Assembly: GCA_002084545.1 (NCBI GenBank)
Contig: NBLJ01000008.1
Coordinates: 1-34,742, forward strand
DNA from: Desulfobacteraceae bacterium 4572_123
Lineage (GTDB): Bacteria; Desulfobacterota; Desulfobacteria; Desulfobacterales; 4572-123
Length of the DNA stretch: 34,742 bases
Direction of reading: 5' to 3'
Shown here: positions 1-6,975 of the stretch, piece after piece
Layout of the letters: every line of letters starts with the position of its first letter
Numbering within the stretch: position 1 is the stretch's first letter
The notes under the pieces: model-generated
The model's input: only the letters and a program-made list of their open reading frames with translations
Database searches by the model: none
Told to the model about the DNA's origin: nothing
Translations under genes and position numbers: made by a program

Positions 1-387
1 GGCGACCTTGCCGGATCCATGCGGCTCTCCTATCCGCCCAATATCCGGGTGATTCAGGTGCCGTGTGCCGGCCGGGTGGATGCACTCCACATGATGCGCG
101 CTCTGGAAAACGGCGCAGATGGCGTATATGTAGCAGGTTGTCTCGAAGGGGAATGCCATTTCCTGTCCGGAAACATCAAGGCTAAAAGGCGGGTGGCCCA
201 GGTCAAAAAGATTCTGGAGGCCATCGATATGGATCCGGCAAGGTTGGAGATGTACAATCTTTCGTCGGCCATGGGGCCGCGCTTTGCAGAGATCGCCAGG
301 GAGATGACGGCACGGATTAAAGAGATCGGTCCCAGTCCGGTGGGCGAGACTAAAGCCCAAATCATGGTGCGGAGCAACGCGGCATAA
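1..387 (+). CDS. MvhD/FlpD-like hydrogenase iron-sulfur subunit, C-terminal part (5' end outside window)
   Basis: The frame is open from base 1, so this is the C-terminal part of a longer gene; the ATG at 19 is probably internal. The motifs YPPNIRVIQVPCAGRVD, ENGADGVYVAGC and EGECHF are those of the MvhD/FlpD family, small Fe-S proteins that pass electrons between a flavoprotein or hydrogenase and an Hdr-type module. The end of the protein (EIGPSP) resembles the C-terminal domain of the QmoB-like protein at 10668-12254 (ELGPSP), so the window holds two paralogous MvhD domains. Whether this is a free MvhD or the tail of an HdrA-MvhD/QmoB fusion cannot be seen. It converges on the rubrerythrin gene. 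The family assignment is firm; the redox partners are unknown. Confidence 0.85.
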   Translation, partial: GDLAGSMRLSYPPNIRVIQVPCAGRVDALHMMRALENGADGVYVAGCLEGECHFLSGNIKAKRRVAQVKKILEAIDMDPARLEMYNLSSAMGPRFAEIAREMTARIKEIGPSPVGETKAQIMVRSNAA

Positions 388-405
388 GGCTTGTGCAGGT
401 AGATT

Positions 406-519
406 GACTGAAGGCTGAAGGCTGTAAGGAAAAGTGCATCTTAAAGCGATGTTCGATATAAAAATCACATTGCGCCAAAGAACGGAAATCGTGCCTTTCC
501 GGGCCTTCAGCCCACAGTC
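406..519. repeat. Imperfect inverted repeat between convergent genes, left arm built of GGCTGAA-type heptamers
   Basis: The 17-nt left arm (406-422, GACTGAAGGCTGAAGGC) and right arm (503-519, GCCTTCAGCCCACAGTC) are reverse complements at 15 of 17 positions, about 80 nt apart. They lie between the convergent MvhD-like and rubrerythrin genes, so they could form a long hairpin in either transcript. The left arm holds GGCTGAA-like heptamers that recur at 21818-21833, which suggests a dispersed repeat rather than a dedicated terminator. Confidence 0.5.
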
Positions 520-527
520 TATCCGAT

Positions 528-1073
528 TTATCCGAAATAACGTTTCAAGAGGCCCTGGAAGGCGAGTCCGTGTCTTGCCTCATCTTTACACATTTCATGA
601 ACCGTATCATGAATCGCATCCAGCCCGAGCTCTTTTGCCCTGACGGCGATCTTTTTTTTGCCTGCACATGCGCCATTTTCAGCCTCGACCCTTGCTTCAA
701 GATTTGCTTTTGTATCAGCGACAAGTACTTCGCCGAGCAGTTCGCCGAATTTTGATGCGTGTTCCGCTTCTTCAAAAGCAATTCTCTTATAGGCTTCTGC
801 AATTTCCGGATAACCTTCACGGTCGGCCTGCCGGCTCATGGCAAGATACATTCCTACTTCAGTGCATTCGCCTGTAAAATTTGCTCTGAGCCCTTCAAGT
901 ATTTCTTTATCAACGTCCTTTGCAACACCTATCACATGGCCATCCGCCCATGTGAATTCCCCACTGGCTTCGGCCTCATTGAATTTATTTTTTGCAGCTC
1001 CACACTGGGGACATTTGTCCGGTGCATCTCCTTCAACACTGTAACCACATACTGAACATACTTGTTTTGCCAT
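528..1073 (-). CDS. Reverse rubrerythrin (rubredoxin domain first), NADH/H2O2 peroxidase type
   Basis: This is a 181-residue protein. An N-terminal rubredoxin-like domain has Cys6-x2-Cys9 and Cys21-x2-Cys24. A four-helix diiron domain follows, with a Glu-rich first helix (E69, E72), ExxH at 102-105 and ExxH at 165-168. Rubredoxin before the diiron domain defines reverse rubrerythrins, cytoplasmic peroxidases that reduce H2O2, and O2 in some clostridia, with electrons from NADH via rubredoxin reductase. In an anaerobe this is oxygen and peroxide defence. The start is supported by AAGGAGA seven bases upstream of ATG. It is monocistronic and convergent with the MvhD-like gene. No partner reductase is adjacent. 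In vivo substrate preference cannot be judged. Confidence 0.93.
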   Translation of the reverse strand: MAKQVCSVCGYSVEGDAPDKCPQCGAAKNKFNEAEASGEFTWADGHVIGVAKDVDKEILEGLRANFTGECTEVGMYLAMSRQADREGYPEIAEAYKRIAFEEAEHASKFGELLGEVLVADTKANLEARVEAENGACAGKKKIAVRAKELGLDAIHDTVHEMCKDEARHGLAFQGLLKRYFG

Positions 1074-1478
1074 TTTGTCTTCTCCTTTTTGTTTTATAAC
1101 CTGTTGCCACCGGTCTTTTTCCTGCTTCAGTTTAATAGCAATTCGTATGCCAGTTTCCCTGCTTATAGATAAATTTAAAATATGTATTGAATAATAAGGA
1201 TGTTACGAATTTTTGCGCTTTTTTTGTCGGATATAAGTGTATCGGTGTGTCAAATTGTTTTAGAGACACATCTGTATCATAAGCCATCCGGGAAAGGCCC
1301 ACAGATAATCTCTGATCTGGATCCGGAAAGGATTATGAATAGGTGCTGTGGCTATGGCATGCACAGTCTGTATGAAACCTCATGAGGTTATAGATATCGA
1401 AATGAATTGATCTTTTTTTAAAAGTTCCTTGAGTTTAACGGCATAAAACACTATCATTTAAAGGAAAAGCCCCTTAAC
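1074..1478. other. Intergenic region between divergent rubrerythrin and CoA-transferase genes
   Basis: About 400 bases, AT-rich near 1140-1260. It must carry the promoters of both divergent genes, but I could not pick out a convincing -35/-10 pair. A 61-codon open frame at 1200-1385 has no ribosome-binding site and no recognisable sequence, and I do not treat it as a gene. The only clear signal is the ribosome-binding site AAAGGAAAAG just before the GTG at 1479. Confidence 0.4.
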
Positions 1479-3725
1479 GTGTCTGACGAAGACTTAAAGC
1501 CGGTCGATGAACCGGAGGATGAAAATTGTATGAAAAACAAAAGACCTGTTTATTTTGATGATTCTGATGCACTTGCGAATTATGTTATCGACACGGTGGG
1601 AAAGAATATCACGCTGGGGATGTGTCTGGGCCTTGGAAAACCAAACCACTTTGTCAATTCACTTTTTAAGAGGGCCAAAGAAGATCACGGCCTTCATCTT
1701 CACCTGTTAACCGCTTTATCTCTTGAACCCCCGACCTGGTCGAGCGAACTTGAAAGAAGATTTATGGAACCCCTGGTCCAAAGGGTATGGAACGGATATG
1801 TCAATCTCGATTATATTACAGCGGTGCGAACTAAAAAATTGCCGCCAAATGTTAAGGTAAGCGAGTTTTTTTATAAAGCCGGTGGCTTTTTAAATAATGC
1901 CCACATGCAGCATAACTACATCAGCACCAACTATACACATGCAGCCAGGGACATCAAGGCCAACGGTATGAATGTCGGCGGTCAGCTCATAGCCAAAAGG
2001 AGTATCAACGGCCGGCCTATGTTCAGTATGAGTTCCAATTCCGATACCGCACTGGATGCGTTTAATGAAATTAAGCGGCAAAGAGAACAGGGCAGAAAAG
2101 TCATGAATGTCGGGCAGGTGAACAACAACCTTCCATTTATGTATGGAGATGCCGTGGTTGAAACGGATTTGTTTGATGCCGTTCTCGAAGGGCCGGACTA
2201 TCATTTTACATTATTCGGTGCTCCACGGGAAGCGGTGAACGCAACCGATTATCTTATCGGACTGCATGCCAGTACACTTATCAAGGACGGAGGAACCCTG
2301 CAGCTCGGTATTGGATCGCTTGGGGATGCCATTGCCTATGGAATGAAGCTTCGTCATCAGCGAAACACCATATATAACAATATCCTCAATGATTTTCAAA
2401 TTATTGATAAGTTTGGGGATATCATCAACAGAGTGGGCGGTACCGCCACTTTTGAACAAGGGCTTTACGGGTGTACCGAAATGCTTGTAGATGGTTTTTT
2501 GCATCTGCATAAGGCCGGTATCATGAAAAGAAAAGTGTATGACAATATTCCTCTTCAGCGTCTTGTAACCGAAGAAAAGATAAAGATTAAACAGCCAGTA
2601 ACCCCGGGTATCATTGAACTTCTTGTCCAGCAGTCAGCTATCCATTCCAAAATTGGGAAAAGGGATTTTGACTTTCTGCAGGCCTATGGCATTCTAAAGT
2701 CGGACCTGAAATATAAAAACGGCGAAATTATTAATGGCAAGGATCGATTTGTCCCGGACCTTAATAACCCGGATACCAGGGAGCAATTATTTGAATCCTG
2801 TCTGGGAAAATACATGAAAGACGGTTTCTGGATGCATGCCGGTTTTTTCCTGGGCCCTTCTGATTTTTATGATGCTCTCAACAGCATGAGTGAAGATGAC
2901 CGCATGCAAATCAATATGACCAGTGTGCTTCATACCAATCAGTTGTACGGTAACAATCCTTATGCATGTGAAGAATTAAAAATCCTGCAACGCAGGGATG
3001 CGCGTTTTATCAATGCTGGTCTAATGGTAATGCTTTGCGGGGCGGTGATATCCGACGGTCTTGAAGATATGCAGGTAGTCAGTGGCGTGGGCGGACAATA
3101 CAATTTTGTTTCCCAGGCCCACGCGATAGAAGATGCCCGGGGAGCAATTATGATTCGAAGCACCCGTGCCAAGGGAAAAGATGTCAACTCAAATGTGGTG
3201 TTCAATTATGGGCACACAACCATTCCCCGTCATTTAAGGGATATCATTATTACCGAATACGGTATTGCGGATCTCAGAAGTAAAAGCGATAAACAGGTCA
3301 TTGCGTCCCTTTTGAATATTGCGGATTCCCGCTTTCAGGAAGGGCTTCTGGCCCGCGCCAAGGAAGCTAAAAAAATTGATTCAGGATATCGGATACCGGA
3401 TCAATTCCGCAATAATACTCCGGAGCGGATAGAAAAAATATTGGCAATCCATAAGGAAAAACAGCTTTTCCCTTTATTTCCCTTTGGTACCGCATTTACC
3501 GAGGAGGAAATCGTCCTTGGAAGTTCCTTAAGAAAATTCAAAGAAAAGATTTCAGAAAGCAAGATGGCTGTTTTGCCGGGATTGTTAAGTTCCATGGTGG
3601 CACCGGCTCCAAGAGAGGCAGCGCCTTTCCTGGAAAGAATGCAACTGGATAAGCCGTCCAACCGCCAGGAGCGGCTTATGCAAAAAATTGTTCTTTTTGC
3701 CCTGAAGCAGGAAGGATATATCTGA
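1479..3725 (+). CDS. Acetyl-CoA hydrolase / CoA-transferase family protein, unusually long
   Basis: A 748-residue member of the acetyl-CoA hydrolase/transferase family (acetate or 4-hydroxybutyrate CoA-transferase-like). Hallmarks include LQLGIGSLGDA (about 280-290), TEMLVDG with the probable catalytic Glu334 that forms the glutamyl-CoA thioester, GGQYNFVSQAH, and TEYGIADLR near 592-600. Family members are usually about 430-520 residues; here the two halves are separated by about 100 extra residues and the C-terminus is extended. The likely reaction is exchange of CoA between acyl-CoA and a free acid, or thioester hydrolysis; the substrate cannot be read from sequence. GTG at 1479 has AAAGGAAAAG upstream. 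An in-frame ATG at 1530 with GGAGG about 11 bases upstream is the alternative. The PHA granule locus nearby would fit short-chain acyl-CoA metabolism, but there is no operon link. Confidence 0.85.
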   Translation: MSDEDLKPVDEPEDENCMKNKRPVYFDDSDALANYVIDTVGKNITLGMCLGLGKPNHFVNSLFKRAKEDHGLHLHLLTALSLEPPTWSSELERRFMEPLVQRVWNGYVNLDYITAVRTKKLPPNVKVSEFFYKAGGFLNNAHMQHNYISTNYTHAARDIKANGMNVGGQLIAKRSINGRPMFSMSSNSDTALDAFNEIKRQREQGRKVMNVGQVNNNLPFMYGDAVVETDLFDAVLEGPDYHFTLFGAPREAVNATDYLIGLHASTLIKDGGTLQLGIGSLGDAIAYGMKLRHQRNTIYNNILNDFQIIDKFGDIINRVGGTATFEQGLYGCTEMLVDGFLHLHKAGIMKRKVYDNIPLQRLVTEEKIKIKQPVTPGIIELLVQQSAIHSKIGKRDFDFLQAYGILKSDLKYKNGEIINGKDRFVPDLNNPDTREQLFESCLGKYMKDGFWMHAGFFLGPSDFYDALNSMSEDDRMQINMTSVLHTNQLYGNNPYACEELKILQRRDARFINAGLMVMLCGAVISDGLEDMQVVSGVGGQYNFVSQAHAIEDARGAIMIRSTRAKGKDVNSNVVFNYGHTTIPRHLRDIIITEYGIADLRSKSDKQVIASLLNIADSRFQEGLLARAKEAKKIDSGYRIPDQFRNNTPERIEKILAIHKEKQLFPLFPFGTAFTEEEIVLGSSLRKFKEKISESKMAVLPGLLSSMVAPAPREAAPFLERMQLDKPSNRQERLMQKIVLFALKQEGYI

Positions 3726-3733
3726 TATTTTAT

Positions 3734-4054
3734 TTAGATTATGCTCAGATCAAAATCCCCATCTTCTACAATTTTTAGAGCATCCTGAACATCTAACCAT
3801 TCCTCGTGTTTTGATTTGAGATCTTTTACCCTGGAAAAGGCCTGATACCGGGTCTCGAAATACGCATTTGCATCATCCATGCGATCTTCATCAAACTTAA
3901 AAATGGAAAAAGCGCGGATATCCTCTTCGGGCCTGTTATAAACATAGGTGCCTGCTATTTTTATGAAATCAGGATGTGCCGGAAGGCTTGAATAGCATTG
4001 GGCAACATCGTTGGCGCGTTCTTGCGGAAATGTAATGGTTCCAATAACGATCAT
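3734..4054 (-). CDS. Conserved small hypothetical protein, 106 residues
   Basis: I do not recognise this family. The protein is small, soluble and acidic, with no signal peptide or membrane segment. It starts MIVIGTITFP and has a central FSIFKFDED stretch. The alternation of beta-like and helical segments would suit a small ferredoxin-like alpha/beta fold, but that is only an impression. An upstream ATG at 4060 lies directly against the ribosome-binding site (AAGGAAG, about 4061-4067), which leaves no spacer, so the second ATG at 4054 is the better start. It converges with the CoA-transferase gene, 8 bp away, with no visible terminator between them. Confidence 0.65.
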   Translation of the reverse strand: MIVIGTITFPQERANDVAQCYSSLPAHPDFIKIAGTYVYNRPEEDIRAFSIFKFDEDRMDDANAYFETRYQAFSRVKDLKSKHEEWLDVQDALKIVEDGDFDLSII

Positions 4055-4196
4055 ATGCATCTTCCTTTGGTGACAGGTTTACAGTGATATTTAAGATGGA
4101 AGTTACTTTTTGTCAAGGGAAGTATGAAGCGGCAGAGAAACAGAAATTTATGGAGAAACGGAAAACCGGAAGGTGAAAGAAACGCCCTGATGTACT

Positions 4197-4215
4197 CGCC
4201 AATGCCTTATTGGCG
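4197..4215. repeat. Short perfect hairpin upstream of the phasin promoter
   Basis: CGCCAAT-gcctt-ATTGGCG forms a perfect 7-bp stem with a 5-nt loop. It lies in the roughly 325-base gap between the hypothetical gene and the phasin. No T-run follows, so a Rho-independent terminator is not supported. A 68-codon frame across this region (4124-4330) has no other coding evidence. Confidence 0.35.
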
Positions 4216-4274
4216 TGGATTTAGCTTCATAATTGCTTTAAAAGCGAAAAAAATAAAAAAAGTAACATTTTGCC

Positions 4275-4325
4275 TTGACAATCATGACGCATTGCATCAT
4301 ATTCTAACCATGACGCAATGCGTTA
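4275..4325 (+). promoter_or_regulatory. Phasin promoter with two 15-bp palindromic operators, PhaR-like
   Basis: A consensus -35 (TTGACA, 4275-4280) and a 17-bp spacer lead to a -10-like CATATT (4298-4303). Two near-perfect palindromes follow the pattern TGAyGCAwTGCrTyA: TGACGCATTGCATCA at 4285-4299 fills the spacer, and TGACGCAATGCGTTA at 4311-4325 sits at the expected transcription start. Centre-to-centre spacing is 26 bp. TGC/GCA-rich half sites of this kind are known for PhaR, the PHA-responsive repressor of phasin genes. A phasin follows directly, and a frame with PhaR similarity follows that. Positions are read directly; the regulator is inferred. Confidence 0.65.
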
Positions 4326-4379
4326 TTTGATCGGGAAATTTAATTGTAATTTTTTTTATTTTTATCAGGAGGCAATATC

Positions 4380-4964
4380 ATGACAAACAAAAAAGAAACC
4401 ACCATCGAAAAGACTGCAAAACCCAAAACCGAGTCCAGATTTTACATTGCACGAACAGTTTTGGAAATCCGGGAAACAATTAAAGACAAAGTGGATACCT
4501 GCAAAGAAAAGTATATCAAAAATCAGTTAAAAACCGGGCGGGAGTTTATCAGCGAATTTAAAGATGATCCCATGAAACGATTGAATGATTCTATTGATGA
4601 CGGCAAGGAAGCAATGAAAAAAGTAAAAAAAGGGCCTTTCAAGGCTGCAGGCAAGATTATTGACAACGTTAAAACCGGTACCAGGGAAAAAATGGAAAAA
4701 GCCGGGCAAATCCGCAAAGAAATCTATCGGGGAATTGAAGGAGATGCCAGGCTTGTTGTGGATGACATGGTGAATATGGGGAAAAAGACTTTTGACAAAC
4801 TTCCCATAAAAAAAAATATTGAAAATAAGATCAACAGCACTATTCATTCTATTCCATCTCGATTAAACCTTCCGGACAAGGAAGAGATTAAAAGTCTGAT
4901 GAATGGTATCAACGGCATGAACAAAAAAGTGGATGAATTAAACAAACTCCATGTGAGCGCATAA
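4380..4964 (+). CDS. Phasin-like PHA granule-associated protein
   Basis: A 194-residue, Lys/Glu-rich, almost wholly helical protein with no signal peptide. Its C-terminal segment, LNLPDKEEIKSLMNGINGMN followed by KKVDEL, matches the heptad-like LPTxxEIxxLxxxIxxLxxKVxxL tail of phasins and PhaF/PhaI-type granule proteins, which coat PHA inclusions and control their number and size. The amphipathic middle (about 25-150) would lie on the granule surface. The start has AGGAGG seven bases upstream. Transcription is probably from the operator-bearing promoter at 4275-4325. No PHA synthase is in the window, so the PHA link rests on this protein, its operator and the next frame. A general coiled-coil protein is the main alternative. 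Confidence 0.7.
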   Translation: MTNKKETTIEKTAKPKTESRFYIARTVLEIRETIKDKVDTCKEKYIKNQLKTGREFISEFKDDPMKRLNDSIDDGKEAMKKVKKGPFKAAGKIIDNVKTGTREKMEKAGQIRKEIYRGIEGDARLVVDDMVNMGKKTFDKLPIKKNIENKINSTIHSIPSRLNLPDKEEIKSLMNGINGMNKKVDELNKLHVSA

Positions 4965-5398
4965 CACTATCATATCAGATTCGAGACGGGGAAAAAATTA
5001 AAGTCGTTTTTACCAAAACAGGAAAAGACATCACTGATTCCGTTATCGCGCAGTTTACCAAAAAAGAAGCTCCTAAAGCAAAAAAGGCAGCTAAAAAGAA
5101 AGCCGGCAAGAAAAGTCAGGCACCTTTTATAAAGACAGACAGCCTGAAAAAATGGGCCGGTAAAATAATTGACAAACGGATATCGGAAGTATTGGATATA
5201 ATTAAATTGCCGACCCGGAAACAGATTGCCGAGCTTGATGCAAATATAAAGGCGCTGAATAAAAAGATCGACAAGCTAAAAGCACTCGAGGGAAAGAAAA
5301 GCCCTAAAACCAGCCCACTTAAAAAAGCGGCTGATACCCCTGCATCCATAAAAAAAGAGGAAAATCTAAAAGAAGAAAAAATAGTAAAAGAGAAATAA
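4937..5398 (+). pseudogene. PhaR-type PHA regulator with phasin-like tail, N-terminus missing
   Basis: This frame is open from 4937 to the TAA at 5396-5398 but has no ATG, GTG or TTG before about codon 86. Its beginning, ITLSYQIRDGEKIKVV then KTGKDITDSVIAQF, resembles the second half of the PhaR/PHB_acc_N DNA-binding domain, whose first half (usually KKYxNRRLYDT) should precede it and is absent from all nearby frames. An Ala/Lys-rich PhaF-like linker follows, then IIKLPTRKQIAELDANIKAL, a phasin-type coiled coil, and a Lys/Glu-rich end. It overlaps the end of the phasin gene in another frame. I read it as a 5'-truncated gene, by true deletion or by assembly loss, but translation from an unusual start or by frameshift from the phasin cannot be excluded. 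Confidence 0.55.
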
Positions 5399-5416
5399 AA
5401 AATAACAAAAGAAACC

Positions 5417-5563
5417 ATGGCCGAATTAATTGATCTGACGCAAGAAGTTCCCTTAGATTCGCTTACAGGCATCGGCCATCTGGTTAACGCCCTCGGAAAA
5501 TCATGCGTAACCGGCGATTTGCCGGATATGCATGATATTTCCCGAAACGTCGGAAAAAAGTAA
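5417..5563 (+). CDS. Possible small protein of 48 residues, or tail of the preceding broken gene
   Basis: ATG at 5417 opens 48 codons (MAELIDLTQEVPLDSL... ending NVGKK). It is in the same frame as the PhaR/phasin-like remnant and separated from it only by that frame's stop and six codons. No clear ribosome-binding site precedes it, and I recognise no family. It may be a detached C-terminal piece of the preceding gene or a chance frame. Confidence 0.3.
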   Translation: MAELIDLTQEVPLDSLTGIGHLVNALGKSCVTGDLPDMHDISRNVGKK

Positions 5564-5595
5564 ATATGGCCCATCATACCTTTTGATGGAACATA

Positions 5596-6741
5596 CTACC
5601 GAACCTTTTTCATCACCTCGGTGATCTCATGACCAAATTCCTTTCGCTGCCAGTTTTTCATTTCAGCAATGGTGTCGAGATCTTTTATAATAAGCGGGTG
5701 CTCAACGGCAATAGCCGTCATCAGGGATTTGTTGCATACAAGACCGGGATCAAGTTCAAGGGAAGCAGCACAGTCATTTCGCCATTTTTTCAAAACCTCT
5801 ATTCTGGCGGGGACCAAATCAGAAACATGCTGTGGTTTTTTGCGTGGATAAACAGGGAGGTTTTTCTCCGGGATCCGCAGGCCTGTCTCGATGGTATCTA
5901 AAAGCTGCCTCCCGTACATGTCGATCTGCCTTTTGCTGAGTACCCGCATACTGGTCAACTGTTTAATGGTCAGGGGGCGGGTCATGGCCATTTTCAGCAG
6001 GGTTTCATTGCCTAAAATTTTGAACAGCGGTCTGTCTTTTTTTTCTGCAATAATTTTGCGCAGTTGCAGCAGATTTTCCAGTACCGCGAGGCTGCGTCCT
6101 TTCAGGCGGCCGGCGCCCTTGAATTTTAGATAAAGAGGCTGGTTGTTGTTCTCAGGGGGCCGAACCCGGCTCAAAAGGGCGCATTCTTCATCCACCCAGG
6201 CCAGTCGGTTTTTTCGATCAAGTTCTTGTATAAGGACCTCGTGCAGGGAGATCAGGTGTTTGACATCTTCGGCACCATAGGTAAGCATGGCTTTTGACAA
6301 AGGGCGCTTAGACCAGTCCTTGCGCTGGTATTTTTTGTCCAGGTGGATGTTAAACCATTTGCCCAAAACCGCATTAAGGCCCGATTCCCTTGATCCTAAA
6401 AAACGGCAGGCTATTTCGGTGTCGAACAGGTTGTTGATTTCAATTTTAAAATCACGGTAAAGCGAGCGAATATCATAATCAGCTCCGTGAAAGATTTTGG
6501 TAATGGATGGATTTGAAAAAATGGGTATAAGAGGCGACAGATCACGTACAGCCAACGGATCGATGACCAGCCAGATGTGTTCAGCGGCCATCTGCAGCAG
6601 GCATACCTTTTCTTTAAAATGATACATGGAATCAGCTTCAAGGTCCACTGCAAGGGTTTTTTGGCCGTCAAGTTCGTTAACTATATCTTTGAGTCCTGAT
6701 GGGGTGTCGATGATACGAAAGTTCGAAGTAGCGTTGCTCAT
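5596..6741 (-). CDS. rnd: Ribonuclease D
   Basis: A 381-residue protein with a DEDDy 3'-5' exonuclease domain: D33 and E35 in AVDLEADS, D88 in FHGADYD, and Y155/D159 in TYGAEDVKHL. The metal-coordinating set and catalytic Tyr are complete. A helical HRDC-type region follows from about 205. Family members trim the 3' ends of tRNA precursors and other stable RNAs. The length matches the E. coli enzyme (about 375). The ribosome-binding site is weak. It is divergent from thrS, with a 234-base gap in which I see no convincing promoter elements. Confidence 0.92.
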   Translation of the reverse strand: MSNATSNFRIIDTPSGLKDIVNELDGQKTLAVDLEADSMYHFKEKVCLLQMAAEHIWLVIDPLAVRDLSPLIPIFSNPSITKIFHGADYDIRSLYRDFKIEINNLFDTEIACRFLGSRESGLNAVLGKWFNIHLDKKYQRKDWSKRPLSKAMLTYGAEDVKHLISLHEVLIQELDRKNRLAWVDEECALLSRVRPPENNNQPLYLKFKGAGRLKGRSLAVLENLLQLRKIIAEKKDRPLFKILGNETLLKMAMTRPLTIKQLTSMRVLSKRQIDMYGRQLLDTIETGLRIPEKNLPVYPRKKPQHVSDLVPARIEVLKKWRNDCAASLELDPGLVCNKSLMTAIAVEHPLIIKDLDTIAEMKNWQRKEFGHEITEVMKKVR

Positions 6742-6975
6742 TATTTTCTTGACCAGTGGGATTATTTCCCTTAAATTATAAAATTTGTTAGTTACTTCTG
6801 TAAGTTATTTAAAACAATCAGGTTGTTGTTTAACCCGATGCCGGTGGCGTTAAAAAACATCTGCCGCATGACTGTGCTTGCAAAGCGGTTCGGCGTTGGG
6901 ATTTTTTCAAAGCAACCTTTCATTTTATAGTATTTTTTTATTGACTTTTCAAGCAACTTATATGGTAAAAAAATA

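Noticed and set aside
1200-1385. A 61-codon plus-strand frame between rubrerythrin and the CoA-transferase
   Set aside because: It has no ribosome-binding site, no family similarity, and lies in the likely promoter region.
4124-4330. A 68-codon open frame upstream of the phasin
   Set aside because: It crosses the -35/-10 elements and both operators, has no ribosome-binding site and no family similarity.
5116-5577. A 153-codon minus-strand frame opposite the PhaR/phasin-like remnant
   Set aside because: The composition (Phe/Ser-rich) is that of a shadow of Lys-rich coding DNA on the other strand, and there is no ribosome-binding site.
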